A stretch of DNA of 64,000 nucleotides, from positions 248,001 to 312,000 of the forward strand of contig JADWQD010000010.1 in assembly GCA_016110215.1 (NCBI GenBank), written 5' to 3'. The stretch's first letter is position 1; the number at the start of each line of letters is the position of its first letter. Source of the stretch: Capronia americana (taxonomy: Eukaryota; Ascomycota; Eurotiomycetes; Chaetothyriales; Herpotrichiellaceae). The position numbers were made by a program, and so were the translations under genes. A model generated the notes under the pieces. The model saw only the letters and a list, made by a program, of their open reading frames with translations. It was not told the origin of the DNA and did not search any database. Shown here in pieces: positions 1 through 10,325 of the stretch.

Positions 1-1
1 C

Positions 2-1321
2 ATTGAATGGCCAAAGAATGGGAGATCCAGCGGGGTAAAGGCCAAAGAAGACCAGGCATATTCCACCGGTCGGCCGAACGAGGGACTGGGCAACAAGAGA
101 ATCGATTTCATCAAGCATGCGGTCCTTGGCGGAGTGTCCAAGTGTGCTCGTAACAGTCCAGCTTTGTCAACACAACCTCGAGTTCTCTGTCACATCGATA
201 GAGTCACACTCATGTTGCTATGGCTGCTTGATGTTCAAGAACTTGACCACCTTTGGGAAATCCGTGAGAAGATTCAGAACTGGTCAGTTCGGACGGGTCC
301 CCGCTGCAGCTGCTCTAGAGACGAGGAACCACGCCAGCACGGCCCCAAGACAGGCGAACACCAAAACAGCACGGCCGAGATACAACTTTCCCCAGAGTCT
401 CATCTCTACAAGGCTTGGGTTAAAGAAGTTACACTGCCTTGGATTGATCAGATTCGACCTGCGCGGGAAGACCCAGTCCACGACGGAGATTGTGGCCTGC
501 AATCTGGCGAAGAACGCCAATTCATTTATGACGCAACAACTGCTCTATCACAGGCTGCTGAGGCTGGATTTGCGAATTTCGTCAAGTATTTGGTCTCATG
601 CGGCAATTGCACGGTCGACAGGCCCGATGACATGGAGCGAACTCCGCTTTGGTGGGCAGCTTCCAACGGCCATGAGGACGTGGTGAGAATCCTTATCGAT
701 GCCGGTGCGAATGTTGATTGCAAGGACCGGTCGTCCGGAGATACTGCACTGATCACGGCATCCCGTTTGGGTCAGGAAATCGTGGTGAAGGTTCTCATTA
801 AGGCCGGTGCATATAAGAACGAGCAAAACAAGGACAGGGAGACTGCACTAATGATAGCGGTACGTTCTAACAGTATTGAGATGGTGAGGATTCTTATCGA
901 GGCCGGTGCATATAAGAACGAGCAAAACAAGGACGGGGAGACTGCGCTGATGATAGCGGCACGTTCTAACAATATTGAAACAGTGAGGATTCTCATTAAG
1001 GCCGGTGCATATAAGAACGAGCAAAATAAGAAGGGGGAGACTGCGCTGATGATAGCGGTACATTCTAACAATATTGAGATGGTGAGGATTCTTATCGAGG
1101 CCGGTGTATATAAGAACGAGAAAAATAAGAAGGGGGAGACTGCGCTGATGATAGCGGTACATTCTAACAATATTGAGATGGTAAGGATTCTCATTAAGGC
1201 CGGTGCATACAAGGACGAGAAAAATAAGAAGGGGGAGACTGCGCTGATGATAGCGGTACATTCTAACAATATTGAGATGGTGAGGATTCTCATTGAGGAC
1301 GGTGCATACAAGGACCATTAA
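2..1321 (+). CDS. Ankyrin-repeat protein, 5' end unresolved (open at left edge)
   Basis: The frame is open from base 2 of the window. Its first in-frame ATG is at 212; an earlier candidate start at 134 is only a GTG. The gene therefore either begins outside the window or starts at 212 (369 codons). The first ~170 codons after the edge match nothing I recognise. From about base 540 come eight ankyrin repeats of 33 residues, with TALMIA and VRILIxAGA cores. The first three (bases ~540-800) are diverged and the last five are almost identical. The frame ends at TAA 1319-1321, inside a further repeat. Ankyrin arrays are protein-interaction modules. In fungi, near-identical arrays are common in NLR-like and other repeat receptors, but no NACHT or other N-terminal domain is visible, so the function is unknown. 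Confidence 0.6.
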   Translation: MEWPKNGRSSGVKAKEDQAYSTGRPNEGLGNKRIDFIKHAVLGGVSKCARNSPALSTQPRVLCHIDRVTLMLLWLLDVQELDHLWEIREKIQNWSVRTGPRCSCSRDEEPRQHGPKTGEHQNSTAEIQLSPESHLYKAWVKEVTLPWIDQIRPAREDPVHDGDCGLQSGEERQFIYDATTALSQAAEAGFANFVKYLVSCGNCTVDRPDDMERTPLWWAASNGHEDVVRILIDAGANVDCKDRSSGDTALITASRLGQEIVVKVLIKAGAYKNEQNKDRETALMIAVRSNSIEMVRILIEAGAYKNEQNKDGETALMIAARSNNIETVRILIKAGAYKNEQNKKGETALMIAVHSNNIEMVRILIEAGVYKNEKNKKGETALMIAVHSNNIEMVRILIKAGAYKDEKNKKGETALMIAVHSNNIEMVRILIEDGAYKDH

Positions 1322-1393
1322 AACAACGACGGGGACAGTGCGCTGATGATAGCGGCACGTTTATCAGGAAACAAGGAGCTTAGCGTAGCTTAG
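802..1393 (+). repeat. 99-bp in-frame tandem repeat array (about six units)
   Basis: The anchor GGCCGGTGC recurs at 802, 901, 1000, 1099 (one base changed), 1198 and 1297 (one base changed), a strict 99-bp period equal to one 33-residue ankyrin repeat. Units differ at only a few positions, mostly in the loop (NEQNKDGE versus NEKNKKGE) and at one helix residue. Such low divergence implies recent duplication or gene conversion. Confidence 0.95.
1322..1393 (+). pseudogene. Untranslated continuation of the ankyrin array after the internal stop
   Basis: Beyond the TAA at 1319-1321 the same frame continues for 23 codons with recognisable repeat sequence (DSALMIAARL...) before a second stop at 1391-1393. 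The stop sits where earlier units have CAA or AAA, so a CAA-to-TAA transition explains it. The original protein was probably one partial repeat longer. Confidence 0.75.
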
Positions 1394-1691
1394 AAATAGG
1401 TAGATATCTCTATGAGCGATACGTCTAATAAGGATAGGTAGAGCGCGTTTGAATTTCTAGCGTTGACTCACAGAAGAGAGCGTCTCTGGCCTCTGACATC
1501 TTGCGGCAATCCCATGTTAAAAAAGATGGTCATAACCCTCAATTTTTTTTCAAAATCAGGTTTAGATCAGACGACCCGGGTCGCCCCAGGGAGAGCGAGA
1601 TCCTAGTACCCAAGTCGATCTTCCCTCCCCCCCTCCTCTTCCCCGGCTGGTCGATTCCCGGCGGTAGTCTCATGCGAAAAGTTCGATTCGA
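1394..1691. other. Intergenic, nothing recognised
   Basis: About 300 bp between the ankyrin gene and the 3' end of the phosphatase gene. It contains a pyrimidine-rich tract around 1620-1645 and no supported gene. Confidence 0.5.
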
Positions 1692-2984
1692 TTAGTCCAC
1701 ACAACCCCCCTCGGCCGTCCAGCCCGCGATCTCCACCTGTCCCAGGACCTCCTGCGCGGGGACCTCGTCGATGAGTGCCTCCCTCAGCCTTTGCACCTCG
1801 TCGGCCGTGAAGCCGCACCGCTCCGTCAGATAGGCGTGGACGCCGCCGAACTCGCCCTCCAGAACGGTGCGGAGGAAGGCGCGCATATTGCCGGCCCGGC
1901 TGCCGCAGATGCGGGCGGCCTCGTCGCGCGAGATGGCCGGCCGCGGGGAGGAGGCGGCGTTGCCGTGCTGTTCCTCACCATTGGAAGAATTGCCGTGCTG
2001 GGGGTGGGGCTTCCCGCCACCGCCGCCCAGGCCGGTCTGGCTGATGCGCTCGATGAATTCCTTGCGCCAGCCGCCCAGGCCGGGCTCGGTGAGGGCGTAC
2101 TCCCAGCAGATGGTCTCCTCGTCGACGCCGACGAGCTTCATGACCAGCGCGCCGAAGACGCCCGTCCGGTCCTTGCCCGCCGTGCAGTGGAAGACCAGCG
2201 GGTCGCGCGGCCGCCGCAGGAGGTGGCGGAACATGACCCGGTAGGCCCCGGCCCCGTGCGTGGCAATGTCGTGGTACGCGCGCACGAAGCCCTCGCTGAA
2301 GGGGAAGTCGTGGCCCGACTTCAACTCCTGCTCGGCCGTGTACCATTGCAGCTTGCGCGCCAGGGCCACGGGGCCGTAGTCCTCGCTTTGGTACACGGGG
2401 ACGAAATGCCGCGTCAGCCCGGGTAGGGAGTCGATGCAGCCCGTGTGCGGGTCCGCGAGCGGGTAGACCGTCTTGCCGCTCGAGGCCACCGTTGCCGCGA
2501 GCCGCGCGATTTCGGGCGCGGAACGCAGGTCGTACATGTCGTGCACGTCCAGTGTCGTCGTGAGGTACGTCAGGCCCTTGGGGGTGAGGTGCGTGGGGTG
2601 CGCGCAGCGGTAGAGCAGACCTTTCCTCAGCACGTATGTTTTACCGTCCGCGGCGCTGGACCCATCGCTCGGGGCCGAGCATTGATAGCCGCCCAGGTCC
2701 CTGAAGTTAGGGACGCCCTCGACGTGCAAGAACGGCGGGGTGGGCAGGTGGTCCGGGAACGCGATGCTGAAATCCTTAGGCTCGGGAGTTGTGTCCCGCT
2801 CAGCCCGGGCCTGGTTCTCGAGGGATTCGACCTCTCGTTCCGTGAGAGGCATGCCGTTGGCGGCAGAGAGGCCCGAGTCCGGTGGGGGCGTGGTGTCCAT
2901 GTAGGGCTGGTATGGGTGTTCCGGCTGTGCGGCGTGGTTGTCGGCGGGATCAACAGTGGCAAGATGGCTGGCGGCCTCTGCCAT
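1692..2984 (-). CDS. Tyrosine phosphatase, Y_phosphatase3 (LipA-like) family
   Basis: Single exon; 430 aa from the ATG at 2984. An in-frame ATG at 3065 would add 27 residues but runs through TATA-like sequence, so I prefer 2984. The family hallmark GVPNFRDLGGY starts the catalytic domain at about residue 110. The P-loop HCTAGKDRTG, at about residue 265, gives the CX5R signature with nucleophilic Cys and phosphate-binding Arg. The Asp-Arg following Lys in the loop is typical of this DSP-like family, which also includes enzymes active on phosphoinositides, so the physiological substrate cannot be told. A Gly/Ser/Asn-rich insert (around HPQHGNSSNG) lies between the P-loop domain and the C-terminal helical part. 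It is cytosolic by appearance: no signal peptide or membrane segment. Codon use is very GC-rich compared with its neighbours. Confidence 0.88.
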   Translation of the reverse strand: MAEAASHLATVDPADNHAAQPEHPYQPYMDTTPPPDSGLSAANGMPLTEREVESLENQARAERDTTPEPKDFSIAFPDHLPTPPFLHVEGVPNFRDLGGYQCSAPSDGSSAADGKTYVLRKGLLYRCAHPTHLTPKGLTYLTTTLDVHDMYDLRSAPEIARLAATVASSGKTVYPLADPHTGCIDSLPGLTRHFVPVYQSEDYGPVALARKLQWYTAEQELKSGHDFPFSEGFVRAYHDIATHGAGAYRVMFRHLLRRPRDPLVFHCTAGKDRTGVFGALVMKLVGVDEETICWEYALTEPGLGGWRKEFIERISQTGLGGGGGKPHPQHGNSSNGEEQHGNAASSPRPAISRDEAARICGSRAGNMRAFLRTVLEGEFGGVHAYLTERCGFTADEVQRLREALIDEVPAQEVLGQVEIAGWTAEGGCVD

Positions 2985-3267
2985 CGGATGACGAGAGTAT
3001 GTATATAGGTAGACGTCGGAGATGGCTGGTCTCAATGTCGGCTGTTCCGTCGGATGTGGATTCAAGCCAGCTGTTTTCTGGTTCCGAGATGCAAGCAGCG
3101 TTCAGGTCAAGGTGGCTTCTGATAATAGTCTACCGTATCGACACTCTTTTGGCCCAGCGGAAGGCAAGCAAGGCAAGCAAGGCGGCTCTCGTGTAGTTTC
3201 CAACCACCAGACTGCCAGCAGTGATCTAATTGAGGTGTGCTCTTCAATACAGAAAAAGGTTGTTCGT

Positions 3268-3393
3268 CAAACAAGGTATAGAGTCTTGTTATGGTTCGGA
3301 GCTTTTCACCAAACGGAATATAGAGTCTTGTTGTGTGTGAGAGCTTTCCACCAAATAAGATACGGGAGTCTTATTTTGTTCAAGAGAGCGTTA
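3268..3393 (+). repeat. Three-copy 42-bp direct repeat
   Basis: Copies at 3268-3309, 3310-3351 and 3352-3393. The first two share the run TATAGAGTCTTGTT and matching ends. The third is more diverged. Because 42 is a multiple of three, a plus-strand frame (3022-3426) reads a 14-residue repeat (xYRVLLxxxAFHQ), but that frame has no other sign of being a gene. The array lies upstream of the phosphatase gene. Confidence 0.8.
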
Positions 3394-4314
3394 CTCACTC
3401 ACTCCCTCATTCACTCACTCACGTAACTGTACGTGAACGGCAACGATCTCGGGGGAATATCGAAGGAGATGAAACCATAGCGGGCCTGGCTATATGATGG
3501 GGATACGAGGACAACCCAGACCTCGGCCTATCCGTCGGCCGCTATCGCTCACCACTTACGTGCTTGTACGTCGTATTGCCTTTTCGCAATGGGCGACGTG
3601 GCATGTGTCGTTGTCAGTGGCTGTTGGGGCTTCGGCAATTCTCCCGAATGGAATTACGAAATACGAGCCGCGGGCACGTGCGATGACACCATCTTTCGGC
3701 ATGGAACAACTAGTTATTCCGGTCTCTGCTTGATCCCAATCATCCGCCCACGTCCTTTTGTCTTAGGATCCATGCAAGTCTCCCCTTCCGGTCGCCGGGA
3801 TGTGCCTCGTTGTTCCACGTGGAAATGCTCGGCAGACATGTCCATGACGAACACGGATCGTGTCTGCGCTGGCAGAGGCGGTCAGTAGGAATTTCACGCA
3901 CACCGATTGACTTTGATATCAACATACAGCATCTCACTGAGGCTATATACGCAAATCAACCCAGCACACAGGCCGTGGCATCTCAACGTCCCTTCTTTGC
4001 GTAGCCGTGGCCCCGGCAAGTGCTTGTATATGTCCTGTTGCGGCCGTTATGGCATTTGTGAATGCAGTCTACCACCCATTTTGAACGTCACCAACGCAGA
4101 GAAACCCATAATTTTTAGACGCCTGATTGCTGCAAAGCCGAACCCCAACTCGGACGGAACTGACGGACCCTTTACTCCTGCGCTTCCGAGCACTTCGTAA
4201 CGCAAGCAAGAGTTGATGACACTTTCAGAGAATGCAGGGAAGGAACACGGCCCCTCTCGTGGAGGGACTCGTCAACGACTCTGACAACTAGAGCAAGCCA
4301 AGTCAAATACCCCA
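3394..4314. other. Intergenic region between phosphatase promoter and kinase 3' end
   Basis: No supported gene. A short CACTCA-type simple repeat is present at ~3401-3420. A perfect 12-bp palindrome with a CACGTG core lies at 3813-3824. Short open frames on both strands lack domain or codon signals. Confidence 0.5.
3813..3824. promoter_or_regulatory. Palindromic E-box-like site TTCCACGTGGAA
   Basis: A perfect 12-bp palindrome containing CACGTG, the core bound by fungal bHLH factors of the Pho4/Cbf1 type. It is about 0.8 kb upstream of the phosphatase start and 0.5 kb downstream of the kinase stop, so a regulatory role is only a possibility. Confidence 0.3.
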
Positions 4315-5706
4315 TCAGTCATACCGCGACGTCCCATCACCCATGCTGAAACGATGTTGAGGTAACCGCTTGATCGGTGGAGGCATATGGTCATGCTTGG
4401 GCTGAACCTTCATTCTTGCTGCCACCATGTGGCATCCAGTCTTGGCCACATCAATAGCCTCGACGGTGGCGTCGGCTTCTTCTCGCGAGCAGCACTCGAT
4501 CACTCTTACCCAGCGGTCGTTCAGTGCATCATTGATGGTACATCGCCTCTCGGGGTCAGGATGCAACATCTTCAGAATGCACCTCCGGATCGAGTCGGAT
4601 GACAGAGCACTGAAAATTGGCCCACATTGAGGATGGCAATTCTCATCAATCGAGGCATCTCCATAGCGGTCCAAGAACGCCTTCCACCCCTCCAGAAAGC
4701 GAGCGTAGTTCACCTCTTCCTTGCTCGCACTTTGCCACGGATTCCCACCGTGAGTCATGGTGATGAAGAGAATGCCACACCCCCAGACATCAAGCTTGGT
4801 AGGATCGTACTCTCTGTCCCCCGACAACACCTCGGGCGAGATGTACGGTCTCGAACCACAGATCCCAGGAGCGGATTTTCGCGGGTCTCGCATGGCTTGT
4901 CCACAACGCCCTCGCGAGCTTGCAACCCCGGGATGGTCGCCACGAAAGACTTCCGAGACGCCGAAATCGGTAATCTTGATATAACCGTCGTCGGTCATCA
5001 ATAGATTCTCCAACTTGATGTCTCGATGCGCGATACCGTGGACGTGCAAGTAGTCGACCCCACGAAGGACTTGCTTGAAGAAACAATTCCGGTCAGCGGC
5101 CTTCAAGTATTTTCGTTCCAACAGGCTGAAAAGCTCCCCTTGCTGGCAGTACTCCATCACATGGTTCCACCTGCCGTTGCTGGTACACAGCCGCACGGTC
5201 TGGACGATGTTGGGATGGTTGAGGGATCTTGCAATAGTATATTCCGACTTCACCTTACGGATATACTCCTCCTCTGTCTCTCGGGGGGACTTCTTGCGGA
5301 ATTCCTTGACCGCGTACAGCGCCGTTCCTTCCGCTTTCTTGACACCCCTTCTCTGCATGATTTTGACCGTCGAACTAGCGCCTTTACCAATCTCTTTCCG
5401 GCGACCGATCTTCGAAGCTGACACAAACTCCTCCTCCAGTGAGCAGACGTTCACAACGAAATCGTCTCGAGGGTCCACACTCAGGCGTCTACTTTTCACA
5501 CCGGCCCCTTCTTGGGCGGGAGAGGAGAAGGGAGACGACCTAACTGGTTGGTCGGAGCTGCTGCCATAGCTGGTACTCCGGCGGGCGTGGCCTGTCGCCG
5601 GACTTGATTGTTTGGGTTCCTTGTGAGATCGTATCTTGGCTAAGAGGCTGAACCCACTCGAAGTGCGTGTTGGCAAAGGTGGCGGCTCACTGGCCATCAC
5701 CGACAT
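4315..5706 (-). CDS. Serine/threonine protein kinase, HAL4/HAL5-type (NPR/HAL family)
   Basis: Single exon, 463 aa, ATG at 5706. A Ser/Pro-rich N-terminal tail of ~95 residues precedes a full kinase domain. Visible elements are the glycine loop IGKGASSTVK, the catalytic Lys in YAVKEF (about residue 135), HRDIKLEN (about 225), DFG (about 248) and the SPE motif that replaces APE. The conserved DVWGCGILFITM and NPWxSA stretch of the HAL group follows. In yeast this group (Hal4/Sat4, Hal5, Npr1) stabilises potassium transporters and nutrient permeases at the plasma membrane, so a role in ion or nutrient uptake is inferred. The N-terminal tail is probably a phosphorylated regulatory region. Confidence 0.9.
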   Translation of the reverse strand: MSVMASEPPPLPTRTSSGFSLLAKIRSHKEPKQSSPATGHARRSTSYGSSSDQPVRSSPFSSPAQEGAGVKSRRLSVDPRDDFVVNVCSLEEEFVSASKIGRRKEIGKGASSTVKIMQRRGVKKAEGTALYAVKEFRKKSPRETEEEYIRKVKSEYTIARSLNHPNIVQTVRLCTSNGRWNHVMEYCQQGELFSLLERKYLKAADRNCFFKQVLRGVDYLHVHGIAHRDIKLENLLMTDDGYIKITDFGVSEVFRGDHPGVASSRGRCGQAMRDPRKSAPGICGSRPYISPEVLSGDREYDPTKLDVWGCGILFITMTHGGNPWQSASKEEVNYARFLEGWKAFLDRYGDASIDENCHPQCGPIFSALSSDSIRRCILKMLHPDPERRCTINDALNDRWVRVIECCSREEADATVEAIDVAKTGCHMVAARMKVQPKHDHMPPPIKRLPQHRFSMGDGTSRYD

Positions 5707-8367
5707 GGTCTACAGGTGAGACCAACGAAAGCGGGAATGGCGAGAAAGCACGATCGAATGAACAGAATGCAGCCCGAGAAGGCGCCAGTGTGAATAGCCC
5801 TGGAGGTCTGAAGGTGTGAAGACAGATTGACAGAGGTAGGCGCTCCAACCTGAGGGGACCCGAGAAGGTTGATTCTTGAGTTGGAGTTCAGGAGAGAGCC
5901 GGATGTCGTCCGAGGTTGAAGATTTGTTGTGTTGAGTTTAGGTCCTCGTGGTGGGGCTTCCCGAACGCGAGGGACTCTGATATGCGTGATGCGCTCGAGG
6001 CGTGATCTCTGGCCTCGAGCACTCAAGTGGATATGCCACCGACGCACTATGAACGAATCGCGCAGCAAATGGAGTCTGCCGCAGGGCCCCGAGATACGGA
6101 CGACGTGCTGGGACAAATGGCGAATGACCGTAGGGTGAGAACCGACACAGGGTAAAATGTTGCGTCTTCCAGGAAGCGGGTCTAGATTTTATTAAGGTTC
6201 TTGAAGATAAGCTTGTGCTCGTTGGGTGCCACGGGTCAACGCTCAATTCCCAATGACACCTGACCGACAGGACGTTATTCTTCTGGTGCGTTCAGAACGT
6301 CCCGGTCCTCGTGGCTATCACTCGGGGTGTCAGTGGTCGGAGTTGAGGACCCAGCGCGGCTCTTTCCTTTCCGCGTCTGACTTGTTCTGGTTGCTCGACG
6401 GGTTTGATGCTGGTGCTCGAACGAGTCGGGGCATCATACGGCGCGCTCGCCTTGTGTCGATCTCGGCTGTGAGGACGATATCGTGCCGGGCTGGAGCGAT
6501 GATGTACCGCGAAATCCGAGCAGCCGAAATAGGAGGAGAACGAAGGTTGGAGTGGATGGAGTCTTGATGACGAGTTGGAGTAGTCTTCCTAGTAACACTC
6601 TCCTACGAAGCAAGGAAAATCGCCGTGAAGGTGAAGTACGACTATACTAGGATCAGTACTGGAGGATTGAGGAGGGATTTAAGCTACAGAGAGAAATGCT
6701 GGACAATAGAATGAGGCTCGCCATGATGGTCGTTAGAGTTGACAAGCATCGAGGCTTCTCACCTTTGCGTTCGAACGCTGGCTCGAATGGCACGGAGCTG
6801 TAAATGCAGGATCTGCAGGTGCAACTGAGAAGCGTGGGGGATGATGCCAGCCTGACAATCGCGTGCCGGATTTGCGGTGCTGCCAGAATGGCGTTGTAGA
6901 TCACGAGGACTCGGCTATCGAGCTTATATCACGATTGTTCGACTTTGTTGTTAATGTCCTCATAGTAAGATTGCTGATAGAGTTGGAAGTCAAGGACGCC
7001 CTCAGCCATTGTGAAGCAGCTATATCAAAGATTCCTTCCTCAAAGTGTTGAGGTCGTCCTCTCGTGTCCGCCCACGGTCCCTTGCTGCTTCCATCCTCAG
7101 CTCGCTTCGGGGCAAGGCTACTGCAGCCCTCCAACTTGTGCATTGCAGTATGCACTCCACGCTGATGGAATCCGAAAGGTGTTGTCCTCTTTGGTGTTGC
7201 CGCAAGAGGTCACCCCGCGCACTAGGCTGGGAAGGTGCGAGCCACAATCATCCCCCCTCACTTTGTACGCAATGCCACCTTTTATGGCCTCAGTCCACCA
7301 CCGGACAGCTGCCTCTTTATGGAGGTCGACCTCGAGTCATAGGCGTCTGAGTGCCCGTGAGAGCATGGTCTGCCACCTATCTGGCGTTGCGCCGTAACCT
7401 GACTCAGCGCTCATTTTGTCTCGTTATCTCGTACTTCCCAGGAGAATTGTCACGCCTTCCTTCATTCTGTGTCTAACGTCCTTTGGGTGAAGGACCGAGT
7501 GAGGTCTGGGTAGAAAGTGCGCGATTTAATTCCCAGTGTATTCCCTGGCAGTGGTCAGACTGGAGGGACCGGTGTGAAGGGTGATGTCGTTGTGCAGCTC
7601 CCGGGTGAGACAGCAGTCCTTGAATATCGAATCAAGCCTTTCTGTCGTGCGACGGGCATGCTGGAAGCTTTTTGCGGAGGAGGGGGTGTCGCGCTTCTAG
7701 AATGCAGTGACACCCCCGCGACCAAACAGCCTAACTAACTATCCATGTCATCGAGGTGCAACTTGTTGGACTGCATGCACTCCACGCTGTTGGCACCGAA
7801 GGCCATTCTTGTTGGTGCCCCTTGGGCCCAATAGGCGTCTCCCTCCGGGCTTCCGTCCAGCGCTGTGTCACCGCATCACGTCCGAATCGGGAGGCGGCAC
7901 ATGGTCAGGCGCGCCCGTCAGGTACCGGCGAATGAGATTTTGGTTCACCATGAGGCTGCGGCAGGAAAGGTTCGGGCCTCTGGGGGACGGCCATGCCAAC
8001 AAAGTCAAGCAACCTGCACGCATGTACGTGTTCACCATTGAAGATTGCAGCATGCACGCCCGAGCGGAACAGAAAAAGGAAAGAGGGCATCTCATCATTT
8101 GCCTTTCGCATTCACCGCTAATTAGAAGAATGTACTCTGCTGCACAAGTATCCATCATTGACAAGCGATCGAGCCACTGACTTGCTGGCAGAGCCTGACC
8201 GCTTTGTCTCTCCGCGAAAGCTTCGAAGCCCGTGGGGGCCAGCCTCACCTCCACTGCTCTTCTGATCAAGCCTCACTCTGCGTTCGACCCATGCCTGCAT
8301 GAGACCGCCTTGTTGACACGTCTTCCGTCTTCCCCGGCTGCATCTGGGTGTCTTGCTCTCGCGCCTC
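5707..8367. other. 2.7-kb interval without a recognised gene
   Basis: Lies between the kinase start (5706) and the septin stop (8368). The first few hundred bases are likely kinase promoter and 5' UTR. The rest holds only short open frames. A minus-strand 26-codon frame starting at 7009 reads somewhat like protein, but I could not connect it to other exons. No repeats, tRNA or rRNA signals seen. Confidence 0.5.
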
Positions 8368-9868
8368 TTACTCGCCATGGCCGTTGAGGTCTTCGCCCAT
8401 TCCACCTGATTGCTCACGCTGCATACGGGCTTCGATCTCTCGGAGTTGGCTCTCGCGTGCCAGGAGCTCTTGTCGCTTCTCGTTGATCTCGCGTTGTACC
8501 CTGCGGATCCTCATTAGCCTGTGCTCATATCGACGGAACGATGACAATAAGGGCTTCAAAGATGGTCGTCGTTCAGAGGATGGGATACTCACTTCACTTC
8601 AATCTCCCTCAATTTCTCCTCTTCACGTCGCAGCTGTTCTTCCTTGAGGCGAACTGACTGGTTGGCGAGGTCTTCAGGGTTGATGGACGAGTCTTGGGCC
8701 CTGTGGCACAAAGCGTTAGTCAAGTGGCACAAGAAGCAATGGGTTGTGGGGCACATACGAGACACCTCCTTCCACGCTCTTGCTGAGTTTCTCCGTTCGG
8801 TAGTTTTCGTAGAGGAAGTCGTGAGTGATTTCTTTGAGGTCGGCAAGATGGGAGTGCAGGAGAGCGCTACGAATAGCCAGGAAATCCGAGTGACGGGGGT
8901 TGTCGACTTCAACAATACCCCACGGATATTGTCGTGCACGAACCCGGCGCCCGCCACTCTCGATAATGTCCTCTGAGCCTACAATGGCGAAAGGCATCAA
9001 ACCACGTAGCTCTGCATTCTCCTCGACGGTATCTTCATCGTCTTCTTCGATGTCGTAGGGGAAGTTGTACACCGGGATTCGGTAGTGTTCGATGTCCTCC
9101 ATGACCAACTTCTTCGACTCGGCCAGTTCGGCAGGGGTCAGCGAGTCGGCCTTGCCAATGACCGGGATGACGTTGACACGTGGGGAGAGACGCTTCATCA
9201 ACTCAATGTCGAGCTCGCGCAGACCATGACCGGTTGGAGTGATAAAGTAGAGCAGTGCATGGATGCGATTGTCCCGGAACCGAGGATTTCTCTTGATACG
9301 AGATTCCTCGGCCAGGATATCGTCGTACTGTCTCTCGAGGTGGCCCACGATCTCGCCAAAGGCTGATTCGTTGTCAATCTGGTCGCCGAAGCCGGGGGTG
9401 TCGACGATGGTCAGAGACACACGGGTGCCCTCCTCGTCCAACTCGAGCTCTGTACGTGGCGGTCAGATCACAGATGTCTGCATGTGTGTAGCTCTTCCTT
9501 GCACGTACCAACAGTGACGGGCTTGATCCTCACGCCTTCCTCGAGGTGGGCATTGGCCGCGTCGTCTGCGTCTTTGGGCTGGAGGACTCGCTTTCCACAG
9601 AGGGTATTGACGAAGGTGGTTCGGCCTTGTTGCACGGTCAGCACAGGGACAGATGAGAGTGAGCTGGAGCACATACCAGTTCCACTTGCGCCGCAGACCA
9701 TCAGACAGAACTGAATGCCTTTCTTGACATTCTTCTTCCGCCGCACCTTTAGTTGCGCAACACGCATGCGGTTAGTTGAATTCATGGTAGAAAGAGAGGT
9801 GACGGTAGTCGTGTTGGTCAGGGGTCAAGACGAGAGCGAGTACATACCGCATTCATAGGGGAAGACAT
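8368..9868 (-). CDS. aspA: Septin, Cdc11/AspA class
   Basis: Six exons read on the minus strand: 9868-9848, 9746-9677, 9625-9509, 9449-8759, 8700-8593 and 8500-8368, giving 379 aa. All five introns are GT-AG and frame-consistent. The GTPase domain shows the P-loop GASGTGRTT, DTPGFGD (G3) and GKAD (G4). A glutamine/arginine/glutamate-rich coiled coil forms the C-terminus (about 315-370). The sequences MEDIEHYRIPVYNFPYD, RQYPWGIVEV and FLYENYRTEKLS match the Cdc11 class (AspA in Aspergillus nidulans) rather than Cdc3, Cdc10 or Cdc12. Septins build the filaments and rings that organise septation and polarised growth. The first exon is only 21 nt. The gene is divergent from DCP1. Confidence 0.93.
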
Positions 9869-10325
9869 GTTGGCGAACGACTAAGCGATCAGCTGGGCAC
9901 TGGCAGAGAACACGACGCTGCAAGGTGATATCGACACGGTGAAGCGACTAAGCGAAGGTGTAGAACAGAAGGATGAAAGAGAGACGCACGGCGCTGAGGG
10001 TGAAGTGGAGGACGACGACAAGGTGGACTTTTCAAAAATTAAGGGGAAACACGACGAGATCGACACGCCAATGGGCAATTCTGGGGTCGCGCTTTCCCTG
10101 TTTAAGGCGCCGGCAGCTTCTTCAGCCTCGCCTGGGTGCGTCAACAAATCGTCCAAGGCCAAAGCCATGTCGCTGGAGTCACTGCCATCATCTTGATGCC
10201 CTTTCCTGTAGTCGTGGCATCTTCTGTCACAGGTCCTGAAGCCCAAGGCAGGTACCTACCCACTAGGTAGGTCGCTAAGTTCCATATTGACCTTGCCCTG
10301 CATCCCCGGCCTGGGGCTGTCCAGC
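9869..10325. promoter_or_regulatory. Shared divergent promoter of septin and DCP1
   Basis: 457 bp separates the two start codons. Near the DCP1 side, ACCTACC at 10254-10260 and GGTAGGT at 10266-10272 form a perfect inverted repeat with a 5-nt spacer. No coding signal seen. Confidence 0.55.

Noticed and set aside
117..686. 189-codon frame overlapping the ankyrin gene
   Set aside because: It runs in a different frame over the ankyrin start and the first repeats, and has no recognised domain. It could contain an alternative upstream exon but cannot be supported.
802..1393. Possible CRISPR-like array
   Set aside because: Repeats are contiguous, translated and without spacers, and the genome is eukaryotic.
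1791..2426. Long plus-strand frames antisense to the phosphatase
   Set aside because: High GC in this gene suppresses stop codons on the other strand, making long shadow frames. They have no domain.
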